This document shows positions 1-9,239 of a stretch of DNA of 63,707 nucleotides, piece after piece (within the stretch, counting starts at the first letter, position 1; every line of letters starts with the position of its first letter). Both the position numbers and the translations under genes were made by a program. The DNA lies in NCBI GenBank assembly GCA_934757245.1, contig CAKVLH010000011.1, positions 1 to 63,707 of the forward strand, in the 5' to 3' direction. The stretch comes from an uncultured Candidatus Melainabacteria bacterium (GTDB taxonomy: Bacteria > Cyanobacteriota > Vampirovibrionia > Gastranaerophilales > Gastranaerophilaceae). The notes beneath the pieces were generated by a model. The model made no database searches, was not told the origin of the DNA, and worked only from the letters and a program-made list of their open reading frames with translations.

Positions 1-962
1 GCTTTCTTGTCGATAGTTGATGTTGTTGTTTCGGTTAATGAACTATCGGTTGCGGTTGAGGTTGTAGAGAATGAGATGTCTCCGTTTTTCTTGTCTGTGT
101 TAACGATTGAGATAGAAAATTTTCCTGAAGAAAGTTGATTCTTTAACCAATCGCCGTCAGTAGACGCATCTCCGTTAAGTGGACCGTCGAATTCGTCTAT
201 GCTTACACATCCGCCGGCTTGTTGAATTTCATTGTACATTCTAACGTAGTAGTTGAAATCGTCTTGGTCGAAGTAGCCTTCACCTTCCTCACCATATTGT
301 TTGTTATAAACTTTTTCAGCGTTTTGTTGATATAATTTGTATCTGTAACTTTTTTCAAGTCCTTCGTACTCGTCGAGAGCTTCTTTAAAAGCCTTGGCTC
401 TAGTGGCATCACCGCTATTTTCTGCATCAACAATAGCATTTTGTAAATCACTTTTCTCTGTAATATCTCTTTCGCCTAAATTGCTTATGATTTTATTTAA
501 TTTGTCAGATTTATCACTTAAGTTTGAAGTATCAGCTGCAACCGTATTTTCAGCATTAGTCAAATCTATATCTTCAGGATTGCAACCGTTAGGATTAAGC
601 ATCCACATCGCAAAAGCGTATGCGTCTGATTCAGCACCGGATTTTTTGAAATCGTTGTATGCAGTAGCAATTTCATTTTCTACTACTAAACGTCCGCGTT
701 CATCAAATAGTGCGTACTTGTCTTTTGTGTTAACAGAATCAATGCCGAATAAATTGTTAAAGTTAGCAGGAATAGTATTACCTTCATAATCTTTTATAGT
801 TAAAGTAGTTGCGTCTAACGCTTCTAAATAGTCTTGATAAATTTGATCACTTTGGGTTGCTAGTTGAATTTTTGCATTCTGAATGGACTGTGCCTGATAT
901 TCAACATCATGCATGCGCGCTGTTATTGTTAATAATCTAGCTTGAGACGCTGCCATTCCCAT
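1..962 (-). CDS. Hypothetical protein, 3' end beyond left edge
   Basis: An open frame runs from an ATG at 962 to the left edge without a stop; at least 320 codons are visible. The protein begins MGMAASQARLLTITARMHD and continues as a long amphipathic helix rich in Q, A and L, then an acidic D/N/S/T-rich body with a low-complexity Thr/Ser stretch near the edge. An AGGA sequence lies about 11 nt upstream of the start. The N-terminal helix loosely resembles the terminal helices of flagellar axial proteins, but no catalytic motif is visible and I do not recognise a named family. The gene is divergent from the HMGL-family synthase at 1178. Coding is supported by frame length, codon use and the ribosome-binding site; function is unknown. 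Confidence 0.75.
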   Translation of the reverse strand, partial: MGMAASQARLLTITARMHDVEYQAQSIQNAKIQLATQSDQIYQDYLEALDATTLTIKDYEGNTIPANFNNLFGIDSVNTKDKYALFDERGRLVVENEIATAYNDFKKSGAESDAYAFAMWMLNPNGCNPEDIDLTNAENTVAADTSNLSDKSDKLNKIISNLGERDITEKSDLQNAIVDAENSGDATRAKAFKEALDEYEGLEKSYRYKLYQQNAEKVYNKQYGEEGEGYFDQDDFNYYVRMYNEIQQAGGCVSIDEFDGPLNGDASTDGDWLKNQLSSGKFSISIVNTDKKNGDISFSTTSTATDSSLTETTTSTIDKK

Positions 963-1177
963 AGTGTCATTAATCCTTTTTGTTTTTTAGTCCCTTTTGC
1001 CATGTATATCGGCACATTCGCCCTAAAACTTTAATTTTTAACCCATATTTCTTAGAAATTGTTACATTTTGTTACATGAATTTTACAAAAATTTGCAAAT
1101 GCAAATATAAATTTACTTGCTCTCTTTTCTCAAATATTGTAAAATTACAGCATTAGAATCTTTTTATGGAGGGGATT

Positions 1178-2491
1178 ATGCCAAAAATTTATTTCGTAGA
1201 TGTAACTAATAGAGACGGTGTACAGACTTCAAGATTAGGTTTGGCAAAGTTACAAAAAACTATTATTAACCTGATGCTTGATGATATGGGGATTACTCAG
1301 TCTGAATTCGGTTTCCCGACTACCATGCACGAAATAAATTATTTGAACGCTAATTTAGAACTTGTTAGACGTGGCGTAATTCGTAAGACTAAGCTTTCCG
1401 GCTGGATGAGAGCTATGGCTTCTGATGTTGAAAAATCTTTTTCAAATTGTCCTTTGCTAGAAAATTGTAACCTTTCGCAATCGACTTCCGAACAAATGAT
1501 TTATGGAAAATATTTAGGTAAAAAAACTCCTGATGATATTATTAAAATGACTTGCGAAGCAGTTGAATGTGCTGTTTCTAAAGGTGCTAAAATTATAGGC
1601 GTAAACGCAGAAGATGCTTCAAGAAGCGATTTAGATTATTTGATTAAACTTGCTAAAGAAGTTAAAAAACGCGGTGCGTATCGTTTTAGATACTGTGATA
1701 CATTAGGTTATGAAGACCCTCATACGACTTACACCAGAATTTATCGATTAGCAAAAGAAACACAAATGCCAATTGAAATGCATTTCCACAATGACTTAGG
1801 AATGGCTGTCGCTTGTTCTGTTGAAGGAGCTAGAGCGGCTGTAGATGCAGGTGTTGATGCTTATATTAATACAGCAATAAACGGTATGGGAGAACGCGCC
1901 GGAAATGCCGATTTGGTATCTTGTTTACTAGCTGTATTAAAATCTGCAGGTTTTAGAAATTCTAACGGAGCATTTCAAGTTGATGAAAATATTGATTTAA
2001 GTAAAGCGTGGAAGCTTGCTAAATACACTGCTTACGCTTTTGGTCTTCCAATACCTATTAACCAACCGGCAGTCGGAGATAATGCATTTGCTCATGAATC
2101 AGGTATTCACGCAGATGGCGCACTTAAAGACAGACGTAATTATGAATTATATGATTTTGAAGAACTTGGACGAGGTGAACCTGAAATCATTGAAACCGGA
2201 CGAATGATTACAACCGGCGAATATGGCGGAATTAAAGGTTTTAGAAATGTTTATGACAAGCTTGAAATTGAGTTTAAAGATGAAAACGAAGCGCGAAACA
2301 TTTTGGAATTAGCGCGTTATGCAAACGTACATACTCAAAAGCCTTTAACTGAAAGTGAATTAAAGTTTATTTATCACTATCCGGATATTGCAGCCAAAAT
2401 AATGACAGTTTCTCCATTCTATGAACCAACCGGTGAATTGCAAAAACGTCTTGATAGAGGTAGTGTTGCAATGCCACATCATATTATTTAG
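1178..2491 (+). CDS. Isopropylmalate/homocitrate synthase-family (HMGL-like) enzyme
   Basis: A TIM-barrel acyl-CoA-condensing enzyme of the HMGL-like family (2-isopropylmalate, homocitrate and citramalate synthases). Residues near 10 read DVTNRDGVQ, matching the family's DTTLRDGEQ with the Glu replaced by Val. The metal-binding HxH is present as MHFHNDLG (about residue 207), followed by GMGERAGNA and HESGIHADG. At about 437 residues it lacks the C-terminal regulatory domain of LeuA, so it is closer in architecture to homocitrate or citramalate synthase. The in-frame ATG at 1166 is rejected because its own GGAGGGG is the ribosome-binding site for the ATG at 1178. Substrate is unresolved; ilvC at 43022 shows branched-chain synthesis exists here. 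Confidence 0.85.
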   Translation: MPKIYFVDVTNRDGVQTSRLGLAKLQKTIINLMLDDMGITQSEFGFPTTMHEINYLNANLELVRRGVIRKTKLSGWMRAMASDVEKSFSNCPLLENCNLSQSTSEQMIYGKYLGKKTPDDIIKMTCEAVECAVSKGAKIIGVNAEDASRSDLDYLIKLAKEVKKRGAYRFRYCDTLGYEDPHTTYTRIYRLAKETQMPIEMHFHNDLGMAVACSVEGARAAVDAGVDAYINTAINGMGERAGNADLVSCLLAVLKSAGFRNSNGAFQVDENIDLSKAWKLAKYTAYAFGLPIPINQPAVGDNAFAHESGIHADGALKDRRNYELYDFEELGRGEPEIIETGRMITTGEYGGIKGFRNVYDKLEIEFKDENEARNILELARYANVHTQKPLTESELKFIYHYPDIAAKIMTVSPFYEPTGELQKRLDRGSVAMPHHII

Positions 2492-2526
2492 ATATGTGAT
2501 TTGAAAAATTGTTGATATAAAAACAC

Positions 2527-2554
2527 GGTGGCGGACATTCTAGTCCGCCACCGA
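2527..2554. terminator. Intrinsic terminator after the HMGL-family gene
   Basis: An 11-bp perfect GC-rich stem (2527-2537 with 2544-2554) has a 6-nt loop and is followed by ATTTTATGTTTTA. It lies between the convergent genes ending at 2491 (+) and 2573 (-), so it may serve both. Confidence 0.85.
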
Positions 2555-2572
2555 TTTTATGTTTTATCGAAT

Positions 2573-3391
2573 TTATTGATAAATAACTTTCAAATTGTTT
2601 TCGAAAACTGAACCAGTGCAGGTATATCCGTCAACAACTTTTGTAGAATTACATGCTGTGCTTGCAACATTCCAAGCTCCACTATAACCTACAGGAACAA
2701 GAGAACCATCCGCCATTAGAGCAAATGCAAACAAATCTTTGCCTAGTCTGTTTGGTTTTGCGTAACCATTTATATCGATAATCAAAGTTCCTATTTGTTG
2801 TTTATGTGGAGCAGAACCAGTCAATCCTTCTTCTGGGGATCCCCACGCTGAATATGACGCAGTACCTCCTGGTCTAGAATTTTCGTTCAAATCTATGCCA
2901 AATATCATCCCCTCTTTTGATAATCCAATGTGAGTCGCAGCTTCCCTAATTCTTATTGACTTAGCGCTACGTTCTTCGGTTTTAAGAATACTAGAACCAG
3001 GACGAATTTCATTTATTGGTTTTGTTGTATAATCAATTATATTATTACCATTATAATCTTTTATTAATGTTGTATATTTTTCACTACTGCTCAAACTTGC
3101 TTGTGATGTATAATTCACTTTCATATAATTAGAAAGGTTGTTTATATAATTCACAGAGGTAGAAGATGCATCCCCACCTGTAGCACCAGCCCCAACTACG
3201 GTAGCAGCTCCGGCTGCACTTAATAAATTTTCATTTGCTACTTCAAACGTATTTACGGCTTTAGCTAATTTTGGTCCGATTTGCGCTGAACCTGCGTTTT
3301 GAACTAACGCCGGAGCAGTAAGCGCGGCAACAACGCCAACTATACCTAAAGTAATCAAAACTTCCGCTAAAGTAAATCCATGTTTTTTCAT
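2573..3391 (-). CDS. Prepilin-like protein with class III leader
   Basis: The N-terminus MKKHGFTLAEVLITLGI is a canonical type IV prepilin / type II pseudopilin leader: a short basic leader ending in Gly, then N-methyl-Phe and Glu at mature position 5, and a hydrophobic helix to about residue 30. Cleavage by a prepilin peptidase after G5 is expected. The roughly 270-residue body has a C-terminal region with two Cys (about residues 250 and 260) that could form a disulfide loop, as in major and minor pilins. The start at 3391 is chosen over a TTG at 3394 because AGGAG sits 7 nt upstream. No pilus assembly genes are adjacent. The leader resembles that of the second pilin gene at 63595. Confidence 0.85.
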   Translation of the reverse strand: MKKHGFTLAEVLITLGIVGVVAALTAPALVQNAGSAQIGPKLAKAVNTFEVANENLLSAAGAATVVGAGATGGDASSTSVNYINNLSNYMKVNYTSQASLSSSEKYTTLIKDYNGNNIIDYTTKPINEIRPGSSILKTEERSAKSIRIREAATHIGLSKEGMIFGIDLNENSRPGGTASYSAWGSPEEGLTGSAPHKQQIGTLIIDINGYAKPNRLGKDLFAFALMADGSLVPVGYSGAWNVASTACNSTKVVDGYTCTGSVFENNLKVIYQ

Positions 3392-3426
3392 CAAAGCTCT
3401 CCTAATGTTGAATATTTTTATCGAGA

Positions 3427-3454
3427 ATGTAACACAATATGCATTGTGTTACAT
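3427..3454. promoter_or_regulatory. Inverted repeat in the pilin leader
   Basis: ATGTAACACAAT and its reverse complement flank a 4-nt spacer (ATGC). The repeat ends 35 nt before the pilin ATG at 3391. The same 12-bp arms recur at 29460-29487, and a shorter ACAAT/ATTGT palindrome occupies the equivalent place before the pilin at 63595. It could be an operator or a 5' UTR hairpin. Confidence 0.6.
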
Positions 3455-3519
3455 GTTATCTATATATTTATAATATCATATTTTGCAATCTTTGTGAAGC
3501 CTGCTTTTACGAGAAAAAA

Positions 3520-4080
3520 TGGCAATCAACCCTCACCCACATATGTGGAGAAGACGCTAATACCAAACAGTAAACGCATTTTTTCTCCCTTTATAGGGGG
3601 AGGGTAGAATTTCAAGTTGAAAGCGCACGCGCTTGAAGCTTAGAAATTCGAGTGGGAGCTGATTTTACAGAGTTATTGGTGCGCAAGTGTGCGCACCCTA
3701 CCACTCCTGTAAGAAGAGGGATAAGTTAATAATACCCTCTCCCGCCTTCGGCACCCTCTCCATGTAGAATGGATAAAAGGAGAGGGGAGCAGGACTTGTT
3801 TGTTTGAATGTTTTTAGCACGTCCCCTCCGTTTTCACTTCATCCCCTCCCTCGGGGGAGTTTTCTACTTCACTTTTAAGCTAGTAGTTATACTTACCAGT
3901 TGGGAAGTGTAGTGTAAAAGGAGAGGGTTTTATTAACTAAAAAAAATAACACCCTCTCTAGAATTTCTAAATTCAAGAGCTAAGTCAAATAATAAATTTT
4001 ACGCCCTTTCACTAAGAAATTCTTTCTCTCCATTGGAGAGCGTTACAGTTTGCAAAATAAATTCAGGGAAACTACAACTG
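3520..4080. repeat. Repeat-rich intergenic mosaic
   Basis: This gene-free stretch of more than 500 bp is a patchwork of CCCTCTCC/GGAGAGGG modules, short inverted repeats such as the hairpin around GTGCGCAAGTGTGCGCAC, and a segment (about 3810-3860) resembling 12698-12750. No frame here looks coding; open frames are short and run across repeats. It appears to be accumulated intergenic repeat elements related to those at 12690, 29537 and 52800. Confidence 0.6.
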
Positions 4081-4135
4081 TATTCGCAATTGATACGCAA
4101 AGAAAAATCTTGATTAACTTTATTTAATTTTATTG

Positions 4136-4147
4136 TATAATTCTTTT
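4136..4147 (+). promoter_or_regulatory. -10 box with leaderless geometry
   Basis: TATAAT at 4136-4141 is followed by 6 nt and then the ATG at 4148. Transcription would begin at or next to the start codon, and no ribosome-binding site is present. Confidence 0.55.
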
Positions 4148-4822
4148 ATGGTTAGATTATTTAGTGGAAAAAATGTTAGCAAGGTATCAAACCTTATTTT
4201 TAGAGTATTGAAGATTCAAGAGCTTTTTACAAGGATTATTGAAGTTAATAATCCGGATAAAATGCCTTGTATATATGCAATGTGGCATGCTCATCAATTC
4301 TGTGTACACGGAATTAGGCATCGCTCAAAATTACACGTTTTAGTAAGTCGTTCAAGAGACGGTGAAATCATTGCTGATGTAGTTGAACGCTGGGGTTTTA
4401 AAACTGTTCGCGGTTCTAAAGGTAAAAAAGGTGCTGTAGAAGCTACAATGCAAATGATTTCTATTTTAAAATCAGGTGAAAATTGCGCCATGATGGTTGA
4501 CGGGCCAAAAGGGCCTGCAAAAGTTGTAAAAGACGGAATTATAAAAATTGCCAAAATGGCAGGTGTACCAATTGTTCCTGTTTATTGGTATTCTAAGAAT
4601 TTCACTTTTGCAAAATTTCCTTCTTGGGATGAAATGCGTTCTCCTATTTTTGCAACAAATTTGATTAACCTATATGGAGAACCAATTTATATTTCGCAAG
4701 ATGCTGACGAAAAAGGCGAAGAAGAAGCCCGACAAAAGTTGCAAACAAGCCTGGAACAATTAGAAAAAGACGCACCACAAGCGTTTGATGAGGTATACAA
4801 ATTCGGGATATGGAAAAAATAA
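4148..4822 (+). CDS. Lysophospholipid acyltransferase-like protein (DUF374)
   Basis: The protein of about 224 residues matches the DUF374 branch of the LPLAT superfamily. It contains AMWHAHQF (about residue 45), where HAHQF is in the place of the acyltransferase HxxxxD block, then SRSRDGE, VRGSKGKKGA and MVDGPKGPAK. The last of these resembles the lipid-A-type acyltransferase phosphate-binding region. Members are thought to acylate lipid or lipid A-like acceptors at the inner membrane. The chosen ATG at 4148 sits 6 nt after a TATAAT box; an upstream TTG would place the promoter inside the coding region. The 3' end overlaps the next gene by 13 bp, suggesting an operon with the hydrolase and carboxypeptidase genes. 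Confidence 0.8.
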   Translation: MVRLFSGKNVSKVSNLIFRVLKIQELFTRIIEVNNPDKMPCIYAMWHAHQFCVHGIRHRSKLHVLVSRSRDGEIIADVVERWGFKTVRGSKGKKGAVEATMQMISILKSGENCAMMVDGPKGPAKVVKDGIIKIAKMAGVPIVPVYWYSKNFTFAKFPSWDEMRSPIFATNLINLYGEPIYISQDADEKGEEEARQKLQTSLEQLEKDAPQAFDEVYKFGIWKK

Positions 4823-5625
4823 AACTACTTGCGATTCAAATGGAATCTGCAATTGGAGATGTATCGTTAAACATAGAAACAGTAAAAAATCTTCTTAAAG
4901 CTAATTTAGATAAATATGGCAAAGTAGATTTTGTGTTCTTACCTGAGTTGTGGACTGTTGGTTGGGATTGTCCATCATTTACCGATAGTGCAGAAATTCT
5001 GGAAGAATCAAAAGCTGTAAAAATGCTACAAGAAATCGCTAAAACTTACGAAGTTAATATTGCCGGCGGAAGTTTTGTTGAAAAGAAAGGCGACAAGCTT
5101 TTTAATACTTGTCCCATAATCAATCGCAAAGGTGAATTGGTTTGCACGTACAACAAAAACCACTTGTATTCTTATAATGGCGATACAGAAAACCAATATA
5201 TTTCAGTCGGAGCAAATCCGGTAATGGTTGAATTAGACGGAGTAAAAATCGGTTTAACAATTTGCTATGATATACGATTTCCTGAAATTTACAGGGCTTA
5301 TAGAAAATCCGGTGCTGATATATTAGTCAACATGGCAGCTTGGCCAAAATCTAGAAAAATTCATTGGGATACATTAACAAGAGCGCGTGCAATAGAGAAT
5401 CAAACATTTATGGTTGCGCTCACTCAAACAGGACTTTTAGCAGACGGCGTGGAAAATCTTGGACATTCATTGATATATGATTATGAAGGTAAGATTTTGG
5501 ACGAAATAGAAGAAATTGAAGGCGGAATTTACGCAGAAATTGAATTAGATAAAATGTATGATTTTAGAGCTAATTGCCCCAGTATAAATGATATTAAAAA
5601 CTCATATGAGGTTATAAAAAAATGA
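4810..5625 (+). CDS. Carbon-nitrogen hydrolase (nitrilase superfamily)
   Basis: A 271-residue nitrilase-superfamily amidase. The catalytic triad is visible as Glu46 in FLPELWT, Lys116 in YNKNHLY and Cys152 in TICYDIRFPE. The length and the motifs around the triad fit the omega-amidase/Nit2 group, which hydrolyses 2-oxoglutaramate or 2-oxosuccinamate, but specificity cannot be fixed from sequence alone. It overlaps the preceding acyltransferase gene by 13 bp and the following carboxypeptidase by 4 bp (ATGA), so the three are very probably one transcript. No signal peptide is present, so it should be cytoplasmic. Confidence 0.88.
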   Translation: MEKIKLLAIQMESAIGDVSLNIETVKNLLKANLDKYGKVDFVFLPELWTVGWDCPSFTDSAEILEESKAVKMLQEIAKTYEVNIAGGSFVEKKGDKLFNTCPIINRKGELVCTYNKNHLYSYNGDTENQYISVGANPVMVELDGVKIGLTICYDIRFPEIYRAYRKSGADILVNMAAWPKSRKIHWDTLTRARAIENQTFMVALTQTGLLADGVENLGHSLIYDYEGKILDEIEEIEGGIYAEIELDKMYDFRANCPSINDIKNSYEVIKK

Positions 5626-6953
5626 AAAAAATATTAACAATTTTAATGATGTTTGCACTTACACTCGGAGTTAATGCTAAAAATACGGTAAAAAGAGATT
5701 TTTCAAGCGTAATAAATGAATCCGGCATTGAAAAAAATGCAATTTCTGTTTCTATAAGAGATTTGAATAGTGGCAAACCTGTATATGAGCTTAACGAAAA
5801 AATGCTTATGCATCCTGCTTCTGTGCAAAAAGTTTTAACACTTGTACCTGCAGTTGAAGTTTTAGGTGAAGATTATGATTTTACTACAGCAATTTATAAA
5901 AGAAGTGCAGATTCTTATGTAATAAAACTTGGTGCTGACCCGTATTTGACAAGTAATGATTTGAAAACACTTGTGAACAATGTAAACCTTGAAACAAAAC
6001 GTATTTATATTGATGATAGTATTTTGGAGAAAAAAGATTGGGGTGAAGGCTGGCAATGGGATGACGACATGAACGTTCTCATGCCAAGATTTAATTCATA
6101 TAATTTGGATAAAAACCTAATTAAAATTACGGTTATGCCAACTTCGAACGGACAAACTGCAACAATTATAAATCCTAGCAAATATCCGATTGTTTTCTTT
6201 AATCACGTTCTAACAGGTAAAGAAAATGGCGTAAAAATTTCTAGAGATAATTCAGTATCCGCTAATACATTAGTTTTAGAAGGAACTGTTAATAAACCAA
6301 CGACAATTTATGTTCCGACAAATAATTTAAAAAGATATTTCAATATAAAAATGACTAATGCACTAGGCGACAAGAAAGTTTATTTGAAAGAAAACTTTGT
6401 TGTAGATAAGGTTACAGGTTCAGATAAAGAATTAGACAAAGTAACACACCCGATTTCTAACGCTATTGATGATATTTTAAAAGACAGCAATAATATGGTT
6501 GCAGAAACAGTAGCAAAGCTTGCAGGAGCTAAGGCATACAACGATAGAGGAACCGACATTAACGGCATAAAAGTATTTAACGCTTATTGTCAAAAAATAG
6601 GCATAGATAATTCTAAAATCAGATTAACAGATGCAAGTGGTGTTTCTAAAAACAATTTAGTTACAACTGATTTTATATCAGAATACCTTGTAAAAAATAA
6701 AGACAGTAAAGTTCTTGAACATTTACCAACTCCAGGACAAGGAACTTTGACACACAGAATGTTGCCTATCAAAGAAAATTTGAAAGCAAAAACAGGTACA
6801 TTATCTGACACAAGTTCAATTGCAGGATTTTTATCAACAAAAAACGGTAATAAGTATGCTTTTGCTATAATTGTAAATGACACGACTTCTACAATTCCTG
6901 ATATGAAAACGCTTGAAGATTATTTGATAAGAGAAGCATATTTGAGATTGTAG
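5622..6953 (+). CDS. dacB: D-alanyl-D-alanine carboxypeptidase (PBP4 type, S13)
   Basis: A 443-residue penicillin-binding protein of peptidase family S13. A signal peptide occupies about residues 1-19. The three active-site motifs are present: SVQK (SxxK, about residue 67) within HPASVQK, SNN (SxN, about residue 289), and KTGT (about residue 389). It should trim or cleave peptidoglycan stem peptides and cross-links in the periplasm. The usual residues of this motif are PSTTK or ASTTK, so SVQK is a variant that keeps Ser and Lys. It starts in a 4-bp ATGA overlap with the hydrolase gene. After the stop, 54 bp separate it from the ATPase gene. Confidence 0.88.
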   Translation: MKKILTILMMFALTLGVNAKNTVKRDFSSVINESGIEKNAISVSIRDLNSGKPVYELNEKMLMHPASVQKVLTLVPAVEVLGEDYDFTTAIYKRSADSYVIKLGADPYLTSNDLKTLVNNVNLETKRIYIDDSILEKKDWGEGWQWDDDMNVLMPRFNSYNLDKNLIKITVMPTSNGQTATIINPSKYPIVFFNHVLTGKENGVKISRDNSVSANTLVLEGTVNKPTTIYVPTNNLKRYFNIKMTNALGDKKVYLKENFVVDKVTGSDKELDKVTHPISNAIDDILKDSNNMVAETVAKLAGAKAYNDRGTDINGIKVFNAYCQKIGIDNSKIRLTDASGVSKNNLVTTDFISEYLVKNKDSKVLEHLPTPGQGTLTHRMLPIKENLKAKTGTLSDTSSIAGFLSTKNGNKYAFAIIVNDTTSTIPDMKTLEDYLIREAYLRL

Positions 6954-7007
6954 TTTGAAAAACTTTTATGCATTGCAAAATATTGTAAAATCAATTAAAA
7001 TTTATTT

Positions 7008-9239
7008 ATGGCTTATGATTTTATAGATAATTCCATTGATTTTAGCAATGCTTCTTTACCTAAATCTGACAAAATTCATCCTTTGCTTTTAAAAAGTAAT
7101 GAAGTTGAAATAAAAAAAGCAATCGATTTTTTAGCTTCTGATGAAAAATTTCTATACGTTCATGGTTTTTTGGGCACAGGTAAACGTCAATTTATAAATT
7201 ATGCCACTTCTTTTTTGCAGAATGATGTTCTGAGGTTAGAATATTATTGCAAAGAATCGACTGTTTGCGATGATATTTTATTAGCTTTTATTGATAAAAT
7301 TGAAAAAACAGCGCAATCAAAAGCGGTTAATTTGAACGCAAAAATTTCAACATTGGCTGTTAAATTTCAAGCTCAGCTTGCCTCTTTCAAAAAGCCTGTA
7401 GTAATAATTTTGCATTCTTATGACGATATTTCAGACGAAAATAAATCTCTCGTTGTAGATTGTTTTTCAACTATTTTAAGAAACGATAATATAAAAATAA
7501 TCCTATCTACTAGAGCGATGATTCAAGGCATTCTTGGTGATACAAAATTTGATAGAAAAATATTTTTGAAGGCATTTTCAAAAGATATATTTAGAGAATT
7601 CTTGGCTACAAATCAATTGGCTTGCACAGATATAACTTTTGAAGATTTTTATAAGTACACCCGTGGGTATTATTATTACACAGCTTTAGCAGTAAAAATA
7701 ATTCAAGCTATGAAAATTTCTCTTAACGAATTTTTAGAAAAATTTGCGCTATCCGGCATGAGTTTTGATTCATATCTTGGAATGACTTATATTAATTTAA
7801 TCCCAAATACAATCAGAAATTTCTTTTGGTTTTTAAGAACAATTAGGCATGGAATTACAACGAATGCGCTTGCTGTTTTTGAATTGTATGATGAATTTTC
7901 CGTTGAGTATCTAAAATCAAATTTAATGATATTCATGGTTGACGAAACTATATATGTGCAAGATTATTTTCAGCAAAATATAGATATTTCAATTCCAACA
8001 AAAACAGAAATTAAACTGCATAAATATATTATAAGTATTTATGAAAAGCAGTTGAAAGAACCATTACAAACAAGAGAAATTCTTATTTCACGACAAGCAT
8101 TGCGCTCAGAAATCGAGTTTCACAATGAATGTATCAAAAACTTGGAACAAAGCGCAAAACCAACTCTTGAAATTCCACAAAAAGAGCCGGTTGTTCAAGA
8201 GAAGCCTGTATTACCGCAAGATGTTGATTCAAAACTACAAGAAGCACGAAAGTTCGCTGATGAAAATAAAAAAACAGAAGCTATTGAAAAGTATCTTGAA
8301 ATTTTAGATGAAGAAAACCTAGATTCACAAACTTTAAATGAAGTCAGATTGAAGCTGGCAGGTTTATATAAAGATATAGGTACATATTCAAAAGCGCAAT
8401 ATTATTTGGAACAAGTTGAAACTTATTATAAAAAAAACAACGAAGTCATTAACTTGAATTACCTTTATTATGAACTAACAGAAGTATATTTTTTAATGTA
8501 CAAATGCGAACGAGCAATTGAAACGATTAAAAAAGTTATTTATTCTGTTGATACACCTCAATCACTTATGGTTAGTGCTTGCACGTTGCTAGGTAACATT
8601 TATACAGCACAAGACAATGCAGATGAAGCGTATTCTTATTATCAAAAAGCGCTTGCTTCTATGGATGAAAATACACCTGACGAAACTTTAGCGGAATTGT
8701 ATTTTAAATATGCGCTTGCGTCTGACGACAGAGGTGATGAAAAGACTGCATTTGAATATTATTCAAAATGTGTAACTTTAACAGTTGCTAATCCTTATAA
8801 ATCGTTAGCTTATTCAAATATGGGTGCTTGCTATGCTGATAACGGCAATTTGTGTGATGCAAGAGATTGTTTCAAAAAAGCTTACGATATTGAAAAAAAT
8901 AATAACGATTACGATGGGATTTATTATAATGCTTCACAATTAGCGGAAGTGCTTGTAAAAATGCATAATGAGAATGCATTAGAATATCTAAAAGAGGCAA
9001 AACAAGCTGCAGAATTTCTTAACGAGGAATTTTATATAATGGAAGCTGATGTAGCTCTTGGAGATTATTACTATAACAATCCTGCAGAACACAAAAATGC
9101 ATTAAAAGAATATTGTAAAGCAAAAAAAGTTGCAGAACTTATTGGAGAAGATGTGCAGCAAATTAATAGTCGAATAAATGACATGAAACTTAGAATGAAT
9201 AGTGAAGAATTTAGTGAGATAGAAAATCAATATGGATAA
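7008..9239 (+). CDS. ATPase-TPR protein (STAND-like architecture)
   Basis: A 743-residue protein with an N-terminal P-loop region and a C-terminal TPR array (about residues 405-735). The Walker A is GFLGTGKRQ (residues 53-61), where the usual Ser/Thr after Lys is Arg, and the Walker B-like strand VVIILHSYDD ends in two Asp. The order NTPase then TPR repeats resembles STAND-class signalling ATPases, but this is inference. A TGTAAAAT box and no clear ribosome-binding site precede the ATG. The stop overlaps the rsmG start by 8 bp, so both are probably co-transcribed. Function is unknown; nucleotide hydrolysis is uncertain because of the Arg substitution. Confidence 0.75.
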   Translation: MAYDFIDNSIDFSNASLPKSDKIHPLLLKSNEVEIKKAIDFLASDEKFLYVHGFLGTGKRQFINYATSFLQNDVLRLEYYCKESTVCDDILLAFIDKIEKTAQSKAVNLNAKISTLAVKFQAQLASFKKPVVIILHSYDDISDENKSLVVDCFSTILRNDNIKIILSTRAMIQGILGDTKFDRKIFLKAFSKDIFREFLATNQLACTDITFEDFYKYTRGYYYYTALAVKIIQAMKISLNEFLEKFALSGMSFDSYLGMTYINLIPNTIRNFFWFLRTIRHGITTNALAVFELYDEFSVEYLKSNLMIFMVDETIYVQDYFQQNIDISIPTKTEIKLHKYIISIYEKQLKEPLQTREILISRQALRSEIEFHNECIKNLEQSAKPTLEIPQKEPVVQEKPVLPQDVDSKLQEARKFADENKKTEAIEKYLEILDEENLDSQTLNEVRLKLAGLYKDIGTYSKAQYYLEQVETYYKKNNEVINLNYLYYELTEVYFLMYKCERAIETIKKVIYSVDTPQSLMVSACTLLGNIYTAQDNADEAYSYYQKALASMDENTPDETLAELYFKYALASDDRGDEKTAFEYYSKCVTLTVANPYKSLAYSNMGACYADNGNLCDARDCFKKAYDIEKNNNDYDGIYYNASQLAEVLVKMHNENALEYLKEAKQAAEFLNEEFYIMEADVALGDYYYNNPAEHKNALKEYCKAKKVAELIGEDVQQINSRINDMKLRMNSEEFSEIENQYG

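Noticed and set aside
3427..3454. 28-bp inverted repeat as a dif/XerCD site
   Set aside because: Length fits, but the arms are a perfect 12-4-12 palindrome with two copies in the window, and there is no similarity to known dif core sequence.
3380..3607. 75-residue frame opposite the pilin start
   Set aside because: Overlaps the pilin leader and repeat sequence, no initiation signal.
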